Source of the DNA: Pseudomonas sp. PB106
GTDB taxonomy: Bacteria > Pseudomonadota > Gammaproteobacteria > Pseudomonadales > Pseudomonadaceae
Direction: 5' to 3'
DNA length: 64,000 nucleotides
Assembly (NCBI RefSeq): GCF_009764645.1
Contig: NZ_RWIM01000099.1
Coordinates: 82,666-146,665 of the forward strand
The position numbers and the translations under genes are program-made. Below, piece by piece: positions 52,718 to 62,622 of the stretch. How positions within the stretch are numbered: position 1 is the stretch's first letter; the number at the start of each line of letters is the position of its first letter. The notes under the pieces are model-generated. The model had not been told where the DNA came from. It made no database searches and saw nothing but the letters and a program-made list of their open reading frames with translations.

Positions 52718-53692
52718 GTGAGTCCGGGCAAAAAAATCCTCGGTCTCACAGCGTTGCTTTTGATGGTGACGCTGTGGGCCAGTTACTTTTATGTATTCAA
52801 AGAGAACAGTGGCGGCCAGCTCGGCGGTGTCGGCGAAAGTACCGCGTGGTGCGGCACGCCGCCGACCAACGAAGCGGCGTTGCTGGGCAAGGATCAACTG
52901 ACGCTGCGCGTCACCAACAACCTGCGCGGCGAGTTCATGCTCAGCGGTTCGCTGGTGGTCTCCGAACGCACCTTCAACCGTTATGACTTGAGCCGCAATG
53001 AACTGCGCTTGCGTCTGGAACCGTTGCAGTGGTCTTACGGCGTCACGCCGATTTTCCTTGAGCAGGTCAAGGTGCAGCCATTGAGCCGCAACCTCTCCGC
53101 GACCAACAAAAGTGCCTACGCCGAACTTGAGCCGCGCCCGATTGGGGTGCAGGGCCAGGTCACCGAATTCCCTTTCGACACTTATCGCTACGGCTACAAA
53201 CCGGTGCTGTATTACCTCAAGGGCAGCGAGCGTGTCGACCTGCGCTTCAAGAACATCACCACGCTGATGGAGATGTCCAACACCTTCACGCCAATCCAGA
53301 AATACAACCGCGTCGACTATATCAACGAGAAGACCTCGATGATTCGCGACGAGGATTTCAAGGCGTACGGGCCGCACGAATGCGCGTTCAGTGTCGAGCG
53401 TAAAGGTTCGTTCAAGGCGGTCGTGCTGATGTTGCTGCTGGTGCTCTGCCTACCGTTGCTGCTGGTGTTCTACCGCAACGAACCGGGGATCGACTTCCTC
53501 GCCACACTGGTCGGCGCCGCGATCGTGCGGGTGCTGCTGATCGGACCGGTGCAGGACTTCCAGTTGTACAACATCGACTTCCTCTTGGGCGCGGCGATTC
53601 TGCTGGTGGGCACGGTGTCGCTGATCAAAGCGATGCACATCAACAGCCGGCGCGAGATGGCGTTGCGCAGTGGTGAGACGTCGTCCTGGTAA
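52718..53692 (+). CDS. Membrane protein of unknown function
   Basis: 324 residues from GTG 52718 behind GGGAG. N-terminal membrane helix (ILGLTALLLMVTLWASYFYVF), large exported domain (50-225), then three C-terminal helices (VVLMLLLVLCLPLLLVFY, FLATLVGAAIVRVLLIG, FLLGAAILLVGTVSLI). The exported part has EFPFDTYRYGY, seen in DUF4436-type proteins. Role unknown. Confidence 0.75.
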   Translation: MSPGKKILGLTALLLMVTLWASYFYVFKENSGGQLGGVGESTAWCGTPPTNEAALLGKDQLTLRVTNNLRGEFMLSGSLVVSERTFNRYDLSRNELRLRLEPLQWSYGVTPIFLEQVKVQPLSRNLSATNKSAYAELEPRPIGVQGQVTEFPFDTYRYGYKPVLYYLKGSERVDLRFKNITTLMEMSNTFTPIQKYNRVDYINEKTSMIRDEDFKAYGPHECAFSVERKGSFKAVVLMLLLVLCLPLLLVFYRNEPGIDFLATLVGAAIVRVLLIGPVQDFQLYNIDFLLGAAILLVGTVSLIKAMHINSRREMALRSGETSSW

Positions 53693-53720
53693 TTCCGCGA
53701 GCTTGATTACCACTCCGATC

Positions 53721-53811
53721 CTGTAGGAGTGAGCCTGCTCGCGATAGCGGTGTATCAGTCAACATTGATGTAGCTGACAAGCCGCTATCGCGAGCAGGCT
53801 CACGCCTACAG
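53721..53811. repeat. REPIN-like palindrome, family D copy 2
   Basis: Ends CTGTAGGAGTGAGCCTGCTC and its complement, middle CGATAGCGG. 28 bases after the membrane-protein gene, close to the convergent cytochrome gene. Confidence 0.9.
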
Positions 53812-53833
53812 GGGGCGGGGCTGAGCGCACGGG

Positions 53834-56221
53834 TCACTTCAGCGCCGGATCCCCCATATTCATCTTCTTCCAACCCTGCAACAGCACCTGCGCCTTGGGC
53901 TCTTGCCCGCTGTCGAGATACCACTGGATCAGCGACAGCCGCGCATTGCGGTTCGCCGGTTGTACCTTGAGCAAACCTTCGAGAATGGCGCAGGCTTCAT
54001 CAACCTTGCCATTGCCATGCAACGCCACGGCCAGCACATAGCCGTACTGCGCGTTCTGCGGTTCCAGTTGCGCGGCTTTTTTCAGTGACGCCATGGCCTC
54101 CGCAGTCTTGCCAGCGCGGATCAGCGACAGTCCACGCGTGTGCTGCAGCAGCGCGGCATCCGGGTGTTCCTTGAGGCTCTCGTCGAGCAGCTGTTGCGCT
54201 TCCCGACCACGACCATTGGCTTCCAGCCACTGCACCAACGTCACCAGTGCCGGGTAGAAGTCCGGGTCACGTTTCAGCGCTGAACGCAGCAAGCCCTCAA
54301 CTTCGCCGCTGCGACCACTGGCCTGATAGAGCATCGCCAGATTCAGGTTGGCCTCGGCGCGCTCCAGCAGGCTTTTCTGCACGGCCTCGTACTCGGCAAT
54401 CGCCGCGTCCCAGTTGGCTTGCGCGGCACCGAGACCGTCGTTACGCGCGACGCTGAGCAGATCCCGCGCCGCGACGATGCGCACGGCTTTCACCGGATCA
54501 CCCAGCAGCGGCGCCAACAACGGCGCACGCTCCGGTGGCGGCAGGAATGCGCTGATCGCCCGCACCGCGCTTTCGCGAACCTGGGGGGATGGATTTTTCA
54601 GATCCTGAGTCGCCAGTTTCAATGCCTGTTCGCTCGGATACAGCGGCAGTTCCGCGAGCAACGTCGCCCGTTGGATCGCCGGCAGGTTGCTGCGCTGCAA
54701 CTGCGCATACAGCGCATCCGCAGCGCCGGGCTGGCCGTTGCGGATCAGCCACAGGCTCTCGTCATAACGTGGCGCTTGCGGCGCGGTGGAAGCGCTCCAC
54801 AACTTGAACTGCGCGGTGACCTTGTCGCCGGCCTTGCCCTGGTGACAGGTCAGGCAGGCATCTGGCGTACCGAGCTTCTGCGCGCGTTCCGGGTTGGGAA
54901 TGCTGAAACTGTGATCATGGCGGAAGTCGTTGCCCATGTAGAACTTGCCGGGCATGTGGCAATCCACGCACTGTGAGCCAGGCTGGCCCATGGTGTGGCG
55001 GGTGTGTTCGATGGAATCGTAGTTCTTCGCTTGCAGGCCTTTGCCGTCAACGCCTTCGACCGAAGTCTTGCCGGCGGTGTTGTGGCATTGCAGGCACACC
55101 GCATTGCCCGGTGCTTTCAGTTCGCTGCTGTGCGGATTGTGGCAGTTGCTGCAGCGCACGCCCTTGTCGAACATTTTGCTTTGCAGGAACGAGCCGTGTT
55201 CGAACACCTCATCCTTGATCTTGCCGTCCAGTGCGTAGAGCTCGCGGGTGAGGGTGCTCGGCAGGTAATCGTCCATCAAGCGCTTGCCGACGGTGTAACC
55301 GTCGCCCAAAGGTGCGCGGCGCGCATGGCAGCGAGCGCAGGTTTCGATCTCGACGGTGGCGTTCTTGTCCTTTAGGTCGACATCGAAACCCTGGTGGATC
55401 AGATCACCTTTTTTCTGCGTCCATTCCAGGTGATTGGACGCCGGACCATGGCAGGCCTGACAGCCGACACCGAGGCTGTTCCAGTGACTGTTGAAGGTGT
55501 TGCTCGCCGCGTCGAAATTGCGCTTGAAACCAGTGGTGTGACACTCGACGCACATGAAGTTGGCGTTCTGGCTCGGCTTGCTCCAGTGCAGCGGGTTCTT
55601 GAAGTTGACGCCCTGGCCGGGGTAGAGGTGGAACCAGCGATGTTTCTCGGTATCCCACGCCACGCCGAGCGCCTGCAAGCGACCCTCACCGACTTCGATC
55701 AGATACTGCTGCAGCGGCGCGATGCCGAAGGTGTAGGCGACTTTGAAATCTGCATTCTTGCCGTCGATGCCGGGGGTATTCACCCAGAATTCATCGCCCT
55801 TGCGCGAGAACCGCGTGGTTTCGTTTTCCGCTTTGAAGGTGACGTTATTGAAGTCGCCAAGCATGGTCTCGGCGTTGGCCGGTTGCATCGCCAATTGGTG
55901 ATGCGAGCCTTGCCAGTCCTTGACCTGTTCGGTGTGACAGCCCTGGCATTGTTGTTCATCGACCATGGTTGCCGGTTTCAGCGCGACCGGTTGTGGCTTG
56001 GGCGCTACGGGTGCAGGTGCAGGTGCAGGTGCAGGTGCAGGTGCAGAAACGGCGGGGACGGTGCTCGGCGCGGTGGTCGACGCAGGGCTGAACAGAAACC
56101 AGCCGATTCCGGCAACCGCGGCCAGCAGCACGCCAATGGTGATCGGGAACAGGTATTTCGAAAGTGAAGGTTGCGACGAATCAGGGTCGGGTTGTACTGC
56201 TTTATTTTTATGCTTGGGCAT
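53834..56221 (-). CDS. Octaheme cytochrome c with TPR repeats
   Basis: 795 residues. One N-terminal helix (about 25-45) anchors it; an Ala-Pro repeat linker (about 58-75) follows. Eight CxxCH heme sites are visible between about 92 and 454: CQGCH, CVECH, CQACH, CARCH, CSNCH, CLQCH, CVDCH and CLTCH. HEAT-like and TPR repeats fill the C-terminal third (EANLNLAMLYQASGRSGEVEGLL and following). This resembles periplasmic multiheme redox proteins with a protein-interaction domain; the redox partner is unknown. Confidence 0.88.
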   Translation of the reverse strand: MPKHKNKAVQPDPDSSQPSLSKYLFPITIGVLLAAVAGIGWFLFSPASTTAPSTVPAVSAPAPAPAPAPAPVAPKPQPVALKPATMVDEQQCQGCHTEQVKDWQGSHHQLAMQPANAETMLGDFNNVTFKAENETTRFSRKGDEFWVNTPGIDGKNADFKVAYTFGIAPLQQYLIEVGEGRLQALGVAWDTEKHRWFHLYPGQGVNFKNPLHWSKPSQNANFMCVECHTTGFKRNFDAASNTFNSHWNSLGVGCQACHGPASNHLEWTQKKGDLIHQGFDVDLKDKNATVEIETCARCHARRAPLGDGYTVGKRLMDDYLPSTLTRELYALDGKIKDEVFEHGSFLQSKMFDKGVRCSNCHNPHSSELKAPGNAVCLQCHNTAGKTSVEGVDGKGLQAKNYDSIEHTRHTMGQPGSQCVDCHMPGKFYMGNDFRHDHSFSIPNPERAQKLGTPDACLTCHQGKAGDKVTAQFKLWSASTAPQAPRYDESLWLIRNGQPGAADALYAQLQRSNLPAIQRATLLAELPLYPSEQALKLATQDLKNPSPQVRESAVRAISAFLPPPERAPLLAPLLGDPVKAVRIVAARDLLSVARNDGLGAAQANWDAAIAEYEAVQKSLLERAEANLNLAMLYQASGRSGEVEGLLRSALKRDPDFYPALVTLVQWLEANGRGREAQQLLDESLKEHPDAALLQHTRGLSLIRAGKTAEAMASLKKAAQLEPQNAQYGYVLAVALHGNGKVDEACAILEGLLKVQPANRNARLSLIQWYLDSGQEPKAQVLLQGWKKMNMGDPALK
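56011..56046. repeat. Hexanucleotide tandem repeat in the octaheme cytochrome gene
   Basis: Six exact copies of GTGCAG on the plus strand, coding Ala-Pro dipeptides on the minus strand. Length changes would stay in frame and vary only the linker length. Confidence 0.95.
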
Positions 56222-56433
56222 TACGACTTCCGTGGTCCAGGTGCATTTGCCGTCTGGCGTGCGTTCAAGCTCGATGCAGCTTTGCCGGATGGCCGGCGTC
56301 TGTCAAATGACGGTTGTGATCTATCGCTCAGGCTTACGTGAATTCTGTAATTTGCAATCGCAAATGCTGAGGTTTTAGCTATACCTGTAACTCCCCCAGG
56401 CAAAGTTTTCGGCCTTCTGACAGGAGTTACAGC

Positions 56434-57111
56434 ATGAAGCTAGCAGTAATGATGGGCACGCTGTGTTTTGCGACCCTCGCCGTAGTGGGTTGCTCCAGCA
56501 AAACCGTCGACCCGAAAGAGTACTCGGGCTTCCTCAAAGACTACAGTCAACTGAAGGAGGCCAAATCACCGTCCGGTGCCGAGGTGATGCGCTGGATGGA
56601 CCCGAAACTCGACATCAATAAGTTCAGCAGCGTGTATGTCGAACCGAGCCAGCTCTATCCAAAGCCACAACCGACCGCAAAAATCTCCCAGCAAACCCTC
56701 AATGGCATCACCAGCTACTACGACCAGGCACTCAAGCGTGAGCTGAGCAAATCGTTGCCACTGGCCTCAGGACCTGGGCCTGGCGTGATCGTAGTGCGTC
56801 CGGCGATCACCGCCGTGAGCAGCAAGACCGAAGGCCTGCACGCCTATGAAGTGATCCCGATTGCACTGGTGGCTGCGGCAGTCAGCACCGCCAGTGGTAT
56901 CCGCGATCAGGAGACCACGCTGGCCACCGAAGCGGTGTTCATGGATGGCGCCAACAACCATGTGGTGGCTCAGGTTGTGCGCAAAGGCACTGGCAAACCG
57001 CTGGAAAACGACACTCAGGCGTTGAAGGCCGATGATGTCAAAGCCGTCATTGATGGCTGGGCAACGGACATGCACCAGATGTATCTGAAGCTGAAGTCCG
57101 AATCCAAATAA
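56434..57111 (+). CDS. DUF3313-type lipoprotein
   Basis: 225 residues with AGGAG before the ATG. Lipobox VVGC (Cys near 20). The mature part starts SSKTVDPKEYSGFLKDYSQLKE, the DUF3313 pattern, and has ALVAAAVSTASG, a hydrophobic stretch near 150. A lipid-anchored envelope protein of unknown role. Followed by a REPIN. Confidence 0.85.
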   Translation: MKLAVMMGTLCFATLAVVGCSSKTVDPKEYSGFLKDYSQLKEAKSPSGAEVMRWMDPKLDINKFSSVYVEPSQLYPKPQPTAKISQQTLNGITSYYDQALKRELSKSLPLASGPGPGVIVVRPAITAVSSKTEGLHAYEVIPIALVAAAVSTASGIRDQETTLATEAVFMDGANNHVVAQVVRKGTGKPLENDTQALKADDVKAVIDGWATDMHQMYLKLKSESK

Positions 57112-57122
57112 CCACCGCCCAT

Positions 57123-57209
57123 GTAGGAGCTGCCGAAGGCTGCGATCTTTTGATCTTGCTGTTCAACAGACCAAAAGATCAAAAGATCGCAGCCTTCGGC
57201 AGCTCCTAC
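57123..57209. repeat. REPIN-like palindrome, family C copy 2
   Basis: Ends GTAGGAGCTGCCGAAGGC and its complement, inner GATCTTTTGATC and GATCAAAAGATC. 11 bases after the lipoprotein gene. Confidence 0.9.
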
Positions 57210-57250
57210 ATGATTGGTTTATCAGGTTCATCGGTGGATCAGGCGCTGAA

Positions 57251-59755
57251 TCATTTGCCGGTAAACCAGCGGAAATACGGATTCGCACCATCCCACTGCA
57301 TCACGTCGCGCATATCCCTTCCCCACGCTTCCCGATCGCCGTCATAGGCATGCAGGCTCGCCCGGTAAAACTGCATCAAACGCTGGCGATGGGTTTCCAT
57401 GCGCTCGGTGAATCCGGCATCGGCATTGACCAGTGACGGTGGCTGATACAGATCGAGCAACGCTGGCAGCACCCGAGTAATTTCCTTGCTGCGCACCCAG
57501 GGCGCGTATTCGATGCGCGGCTGGTCGTCGGTCACCGCCGGCGCGTCGGCGGCAAAGCGTTCAAGACCTGCGCGATCGGTCACCCAAGTGGCGAGCAGGG
57601 CAGCAGCGGAGCCGATGCCGACATCCTGCAAGGTGCTGCGCACGCTGTCCTGCTGAAACCGCTCGGAGATTTTCGCGGCATCCAGTTGCATCGGCTGCAT
57701 CGACCCGACCAGCAACATCTCGTGAAACTCACTGGTCCACAACGACGCGTACGGGAACACATCGAGGAAGCTGCGCACCAGCGAGCGCGAGTCGTCGATG
57801 TTCTGCGTCGGCAGTGGCAGCCACTGCGCGACGATGCCTTGTTGCTCCAGACGGCTGGCGGCCAGTAGGTAGAAATCTCGCGAATACAGATTGACCACGC
57901 CGGCAGCGGAGGGCGGTGGCGGCTCGAGGGTGATCAAATCGTAGGTTTGCGCACTGCTCAGCAACTCCTGACGGCCATCGCGTAGACGTACGTCGACGCC
58001 GGGGTCGCTGGCCGCGTTGAAGTTTCCTTTGAACAGCGGCGCAGCCTTGACCACTGACGGCAGCAATTCGGCCACCACGCGATGTTCCAGCCCCGGATAG
58101 CGCAGCATCGCGCCAGCGGTGATGCCGGTGCCGAAACCGATCACCAGCGTCGAGCGCGGTTCGCCGTTGTGGATCAGCAGCGGCAGCAACGCCTGGATGC
58201 GCATGTAGCGCAGTGACGGCATCGCGTCGCCGGTGTTCGAGACGCCCTGAATGTACAAACGGTGGAAGATGTTTTCGCCGCGACCTTGCGCGACCACCGC
58301 GACGGTGCCGCCACGACCTTCTTCATAAAACGAAAGAGTGCCGTTGCGCGCGCCGGGCAACAGGCTGGCGAGTTTGTCGACCGGTGTAAACACGGCCAAG
58401 GCCACTGACACCAGACCCAGCGCGACCACCGCCTGACGCCGGCCTTTCTTGACGTGGTGTCCTTTGCGCACGGCGCAGTAGCCGACGCCAGCGGCGATGA
58501 GCGCCAGCAGGCCCAAGGTACGCACCAATCCCAGTAACGGAATCAACAGGAAACCGCACAGCATCACGCCGACAATCCCGCCCAGCGTATTGAATGCCAC
58601 CACTGCACCGACATCGCGCCCGACACGCTCCTGACCGACGCTCAAACGCAGCGCCAGAGGAAACGCCGCGCCGAGCAGCAACGTCGGCACAAACACGATG
58701 CTCAGCGCCGCCACGGCAAAGCGCGCGCTCATGCCGGCCAGATCACTGGCGCCCAGGCTCAGCAGCCACATTTCGGCCTGGGTTTGGGCGAGGATCAGCC
58801 AGCGCCCGAGCACGGCGATCTCCAGCAGCGCGATCAGCCCGGCGCCGGCAATCAGCAAACCGAACACACCCCACGGATCGCGAATCCGTTCAACGCGGCG
58901 GGCGAGCAGGGCGCTGCCAATAAACAGCCCAGTGAGGTAGGTCGCCAGCACCACGGCAAACGCATAGGTACGGGTGCTCATGAACTGCACGATCGATTGC
59001 GACCAGACCACTTCGTAGCCGAGGGCCACGCCGCCGGCGATGGCGTACAGCCAAAGCGCGGTGCGATCCGAAGCTGTTTCGCTGTGATGTTTGACGGTGG
59101 TTGTTACGGGTGCCGGCTGCTGTCGGGCAAACCATAACGCGGCGACGGCGGCCAACAGATTGAGCATCGCTGCAAACAACGCACTGCCGCGCACGCCGAG
59201 GGTGGCGATCAACACAAACGCCGCCAACAAGGTGCCAACAATCGCGCCCAGTGTGTTCGCCGCATACAACTGACCGCCGGCCTTGCCCGGGTCAGCCGCC
59301 AGCGAACGCACCAGCACCGGCAGCGTGCCGCCCATGAGAACGGCGGGGATACCGACCAGGGCGAAGGGCAGCAGCCACGCAAGGATCCCGACGTGTCCTT
59401 GCAGCCAGGCAAACGGGCTGGCTGCCAAACTCATGGCAAACGTTGCGCCGACCCCAAGGATGGCCACCAGCACTTCCAGCCCGGCGTAGAGCAGAACCGG
59501 TTGCTGCAAGCGATCTGCCCAGCGCCCGAACAGCCAGCCACCGATGGCCAAACCGGCGAAAAACGCGCTGATGCCGGTGGTGATCGCGTAGACCTCGACG
59601 CCGACCACCAGCGACAGCTGCTTGATCCACAGCACCTGATAGACCAGCGCGGCGGCGCCGGAGATGCACAGCAGCAGGGCGGGAATGAGCAGGGCTGCAG
59701 AGGTGGATTGCGGAACGGGTATGGCCGAAGGCTTGCTGGCGATACGTGAGGACAT
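57251..59755 (-). CDS. Fused MFS transporter/spermidine synthase-like protein
   Basis: 834 residues. The N-terminal two thirds have about twelve hydrophobic helices (LLIPALLLCISGAAALVYQVLWIKQLSLVVG, VGIPAVLMGGTLPVLVRSLA). The C-terminal part is a spermidine synthase-like fold with the SAM loop LVIGFGTGITAGAML near 553 and DVRLRDGRQELLSSAQTYDLITLEPPPPS. Members of this fusion family make and move polyamine-like products, but the substrate here is unknown. Single gene between REPINs. Confidence 0.88.
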   Translation of the reverse strand: MSSRIASKPSAIPVPQSTSAALLIPALLLCISGAAALVYQVLWIKQLSLVVGVEVYAITTGISAFFAGLAIGGWLFGRWADRLQQPVLLYAGLEVLVAILGVGATFAMSLAASPFAWLQGHVGILAWLLPFALVGIPAVLMGGTLPVLVRSLAADPGKAGGQLYAANTLGAIVGTLLAAFVLIATLGVRGSALFAAMLNLLAAVAALWFARQQPAPVTTTVKHHSETASDRTALWLYAIAGGVALGYEVVWSQSIVQFMSTRTYAFAVVLATYLTGLFIGSALLARRVERIRDPWGVFGLLIAGAGLIALLEIAVLGRWLILAQTQAEMWLLSLGASDLAGMSARFAVAALSIVFVPTLLLGAAFPLALRLSVGQERVGRDVGAVVAFNTLGGIVGVMLCGFLLIPLLGLVRTLGLLALIAAGVGYCAVRKGHHVKKGRRQAVVALGLVSVALAVFTPVDKLASLLPGARNGTLSFYEEGRGGTVAVVAQGRGENIFHRLYIQGVSNTGDAMPSLRYMRIQALLPLLIHNGEPRSTLVIGFGTGITAGAMLRYPGLEHRVVAELLPSVVKAAPLFKGNFNAASDPGVDVRLRDGRQELLSSAQTYDLITLEPPPPSAAGVVNLYSRDFYLLAASRLEQQGIVAQWLPLPTQNIDDSRSLVRSFLDVFPYASLWTSEFHEMLLVGSMQPMQLDAAKISERFQQDSVRSTLQDVGIGSAAALLATWVTDRAGLERFAADAPAVTDDQPRIEYAPWVRSKEITRVLPALLDLYQPPSLVNADAGFTERMETHRQRLMQFYRASLHAYDGDREAWGRDMRDVMQWDGANPYFRWFTGK

Positions 59756-59792
59756 TGCGGACGCCTTAGTTCAAAAGTCATTGTGACTGGCT

Positions 59793-59903
59793 GATCGTTC
59801 CCACGCTCTGCGTGGGAATGCCTCATTGGACGCTCTGCGTCCGCTTCGGCAAGGGACGCGGAGCGTCCCGGGCTGCGTTCCCACGCAGAGCGTGGGAACG
59901 ATC
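59793..59903. repeat. REPIN-like palindrome, family A copy 3
   Basis: 111 bases with ends GATCGTTCCCACGC / GCGTGGGAACGATC; inner arms GGACGCTCTGCGTCC / GGGACGCGGAGCGTCCC. Lies between the fused MFS gene start and the arylsulfatase stop. Confidence 0.85.
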
Positions 59904-59947
59904 AATAAGTCCGCCCGCCGATACAGGCGGGCGGCAGTCTTGCGGTG

Positions 59948-61528
59948 TTACTGCGCAGCTTTCATTTTTTCTGCAATTTTGGCGTCTACCGCAGCACGGA
60001 TCTGGTCGATGCTGAAGCTGGCCGGTTTCTGGCTAGGTGGGTAATCGACGAAAGTCTGCAGGAATGCGGCGGACTTCATCACGGCGACCTCTGTCAGGTA
60101 AACGTTCTTCGTCGTCCAGTCAGAGTACTGGTCGGAAACGACGTCCGCACGTTCATACGGATCCATGCGCAGGTTGAAAATTTTCGGTACGCGCAGGCAT
60201 ACGAACGGTTCGCTCCAGACTTTGAAACCGCCCGGTTCACGCTGTTCGCAGAAGACCGCTTTCCAGTTGTCGTAACGCATCGACACCAGCACGCCATCGT
60301 CGTTGAAATAGTAAAACTCTTTGCGTTCACCCTTTGGTTGCTGGCCGGTCAGGTACGGCAGTTGGTTGTACCCGTCCAGATGCACCTTATAGTTGGCGCC
60401 GCCGGACGCCGGTGCCCAACCTTTGAGCAACTTGTCTTTCACATCCGCATCACCGGCAGCGGCGAGTAGCGTCGGGAACCAGTCCAGACCGGAGAACATC
60501 TCGTTGGAGACTTCGCCCGGTTTGATCTTGCCTGGCCAGCGCACCATTGCCGGAACCCGGAACGCACCTTCCCAGTTCGAGTTTTTCTCGTTACGGAATG
60601 GTGTGGTCGCGGCGTCCGGCCAGGAGAACTGGTTCGGACCGTTATCGGTGGTGTAGACGACGATCGTGTTGTCGGTGATTTTCAGGTCATCGAGGGTTTT
60701 CAGCAGTTTGCCGACGTCGCCGTCGTGTTCGATCATGCCGTCGGCGTACTCGTTGCCGGCCATCCCGCTCTGGCCTTTCATCGAATCACGCACATGGGTG
60801 AACAAGTGCATGCGCGTGGTGTTCATCCACACGAAGAACGGCTTGTCCGCCTTGGCCTGTTTCTCGATAAAGGCTTGGGCTGCAGCGGTGGTTTCGTCGT
60901 CAATGGTTTCCATGCGCTTGGTGGTCAGCGCGCCGGTGTCCTCGATCTTGCCATCGGCGAAACTGTGAATCACGCCGCGTGGGGTGAAGGCCTTGGTGAA
61001 CTCGGGATTGTCCTTGGGCCAGTTCTCGCGTTCCGGCTCTTCTTCGGCGTTGAGGTGGTACAGGTTGCCGAAAAACTCGTCGAAACCGTGGTTGGTCGGC
61101 AGATATTCGTCGCGGTCACCGAGGTGGTTTTTGCCGAACTGGCCGGTGGCGTAACCTTGCGATTTCAACGCTTGAGCAATGGTGATGTCACGTTTTTGCA
61201 GGCCGACAGTTGCGCCCGGCAGGCCCACTTTCGAAAGGCCCGTACGCAGCGGCGTCTGGCCGGTGATGAACGACGATCGTCCAGCCGTGCAACTGTTCTC
61301 CGCGTAGTAATCGGTGAACATCATGCCTTCTTTGGCGATGCGGTCGATGTTCGGGGTCTTGTAACCGACAACGCCCATGGAATAGGCGCTGATGTTGGTC
61401 TGGCCGATGTCATCGCCGAAGATCACCAGAATGTTGGGTTTTTCAGCCGCTGTGGCAGTTGCCGACAGCGCCATCACCGAGGTTGCCACCAGGGCGAATT
61501 TCGGTAGCCACTTGCGTATGCGAGTCAT
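59948..61528 (-). CDS. Exported arylsulfatase
   Basis: 526 residues with a Sec signal peptide (cleavage near TATAA). Metal and substrate residues: NILVIFGDDIGQ; nucleophile region SCTAGRSSFITGQ, where Cys becomes formylglycine (motif CxAxR); GKNHLGDRDE; and FVVYTTDNGPNQFSWPD-like segment near 300. It hydrolyses sulfate esters in the periplasm. A HAD-type gene and a BatD-type gene follow upstream on the same strand. The CxAxR motif may use a radical-SAM maturase rather than FGE. Confidence 0.92.
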   Translation of the reverse strand: MTRIRKWLPKFALVATSVMALSATATAAEKPNILVIFGDDIGQTNISAYSMGVVGYKTPNIDRIAKEGMMFTDYYAENSCTAGRSSFITGQTPLRTGLSKVGLPGATVGLQKRDITIAQALKSQGYATGQFGKNHLGDRDEYLPTNHGFDEFFGNLYHLNAEEEPERENWPKDNPEFTKAFTPRGVIHSFADGKIEDTGALTTKRMETIDDETTAAAQAFIEKQAKADKPFFVWMNTTRMHLFTHVRDSMKGQSGMAGNEYADGMIEHDGDVGKLLKTLDDLKITDNTIVVYTTDNGPNQFSWPDAATTPFRNEKNSNWEGAFRVPAMVRWPGKIKPGEVSNEMFSGLDWFPTLLAAAGDADVKDKLLKGWAPASGGANYKVHLDGYNQLPYLTGQQPKGERKEFYYFNDDGVLVSMRYDNWKAVFCEQREPGGFKVWSEPFVCLRVPKIFNLRMDPYERADVVSDQYSDWTTKNVYLTEVAVMKSAAFLQTFVDYPPSQKPASFSIDQIRAAVDAKIAEKMKAAQ

Positions 61529-61599
61529 CTGACTTGCTCCTTTTCGCGGGGGTCGTTTATTGCGACTAACGTTTATTGCCGTCCTGCATCACGCTTTTC

Positions 61600-62622
61600 T
61601 TATTGCACCTGCTCGGTGACCGCTGACTCGAACGGGTAGATCCGGCGCCATTCGCTCGCCATATCGACCACGGTCCAGCCACGGGAATTTGCTTCGTCGA
61701 GCGCCTTGTCGAGACGCCCGATATCGGATTTGCGGTCATAGGCCCATTCGCGCTTGGCGTCGGTGTGATGCACCAGACCCATCAGGCGTTTGCCGGAACC
61801 TGCCGCCGTCCACTGCAGCATCTGCAGGTCGCCGTCGGAGTTGCCGAAGGCGAGGATCGGCCGGCGGCCAATCACTGCATCGATGCTCTCCGGTTTGCCC
61901 GGGCCGTCGTCGTTGTGCGCCAGTTTCGGCGTGCGCACGATCGAGGCCTTGCCGTCCTTGTATTGGAATGAAGTGATGAACGTGGTGCCGATCACCTGTT
62001 CCGGTGGAATGCCGTAAACCTTCTCGGCGAAGGCACGCATGAACCCGGTGTCGCCGCCGGACACGATGTAGGTCTTGAAGTCCTGTTTGCGCAGGTAATC
62101 GAGCATTTCCAGCATCGGCTGGAAGATCATCTCGGTGTACGGCTTGCCGGTTTTGGGGTGGCGGGCCTGACTGAGCCAGGTCTTGGCGTAGTCATCGAAA
62201 GCTTCGGTGGTCATGCCGGTGTGGGTCGCGCCGACGATTTTCAACAAGCCGTCCATGCCCGACGCCGCGAGGGCCTTGTGGTCGTTTTCCAGCACCGCTT
62301 TGAACGGCTGGGTGGTTTTCCATTCGGGGTGCTGCGCCGCCGTGCGCTTGACCTCGTCCAGCGCAAACAGCAACTCGAAGTACATCGGTTGCTCGCTCCA
62401 CAAGGTGCCGTCGTTATCGAACACGGCGATGCGCTCGGCCGGTTTGACGAAGTCCTTGCTGGTCTGGTCGGTGATGGCCTGGACGAATTCAATGATGCTT
62501 TTTTTCGCCGGTCCGTCGTTCCACGACGGTAGCGGCTCGCTGGCCTGCGCAAGCAGGGGCAATGCCAGGCTGAACAGCAGGGCGAGTCCGAAACGTTGGC
62601 GGTACAGCATCGGGTTCGTCAT
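61600..62622 (-). CDS. Exported HAD-family phosphatase
   Basis: 340 residues from ATG 62622 behind AAGGA; the frame to 62841 lies in the next gene. Signal peptide ending AQAS. HAD motif I AVFDNDGTLWSEQP, motif II YIVSGGDTGF, motif III around KPESIDAVIGRRPILAFGNSDGDLQML. It probably dephosphorylates a small molecule in the periplasm. Its start overlaps the stop of the BatD gene by four bases, so these two are coupled. Confidence 0.9.
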   Translation of the reverse strand: MTNPMLYRQRFGLALLFSLALPLLAQASEPLPSWNDGPAKKSIIEFVQAITDQTSKDFVKPAERIAVFDNDGTLWSEQPMYFELLFALDEVKRTAAQHPEWKTTQPFKAVLENDHKALAASGMDGLLKIVGATHTGMTTEAFDDYAKTWLSQARHPKTGKPYTEMIFQPMLEMLDYLRKQDFKTYIVSGGDTGFMRAFAEKVYGIPPEQVIGTTFITSFQYKDGKASIVRTPKLAHNDDGPGKPESIDAVIGRRPILAFGNSDGDLQMLQWTAAGSGKRLMGLVHHTDAKREWAYDRKSDIGRLDKALDEANSRGWTVVDMASEWRRIYPFESAVTEQVQ

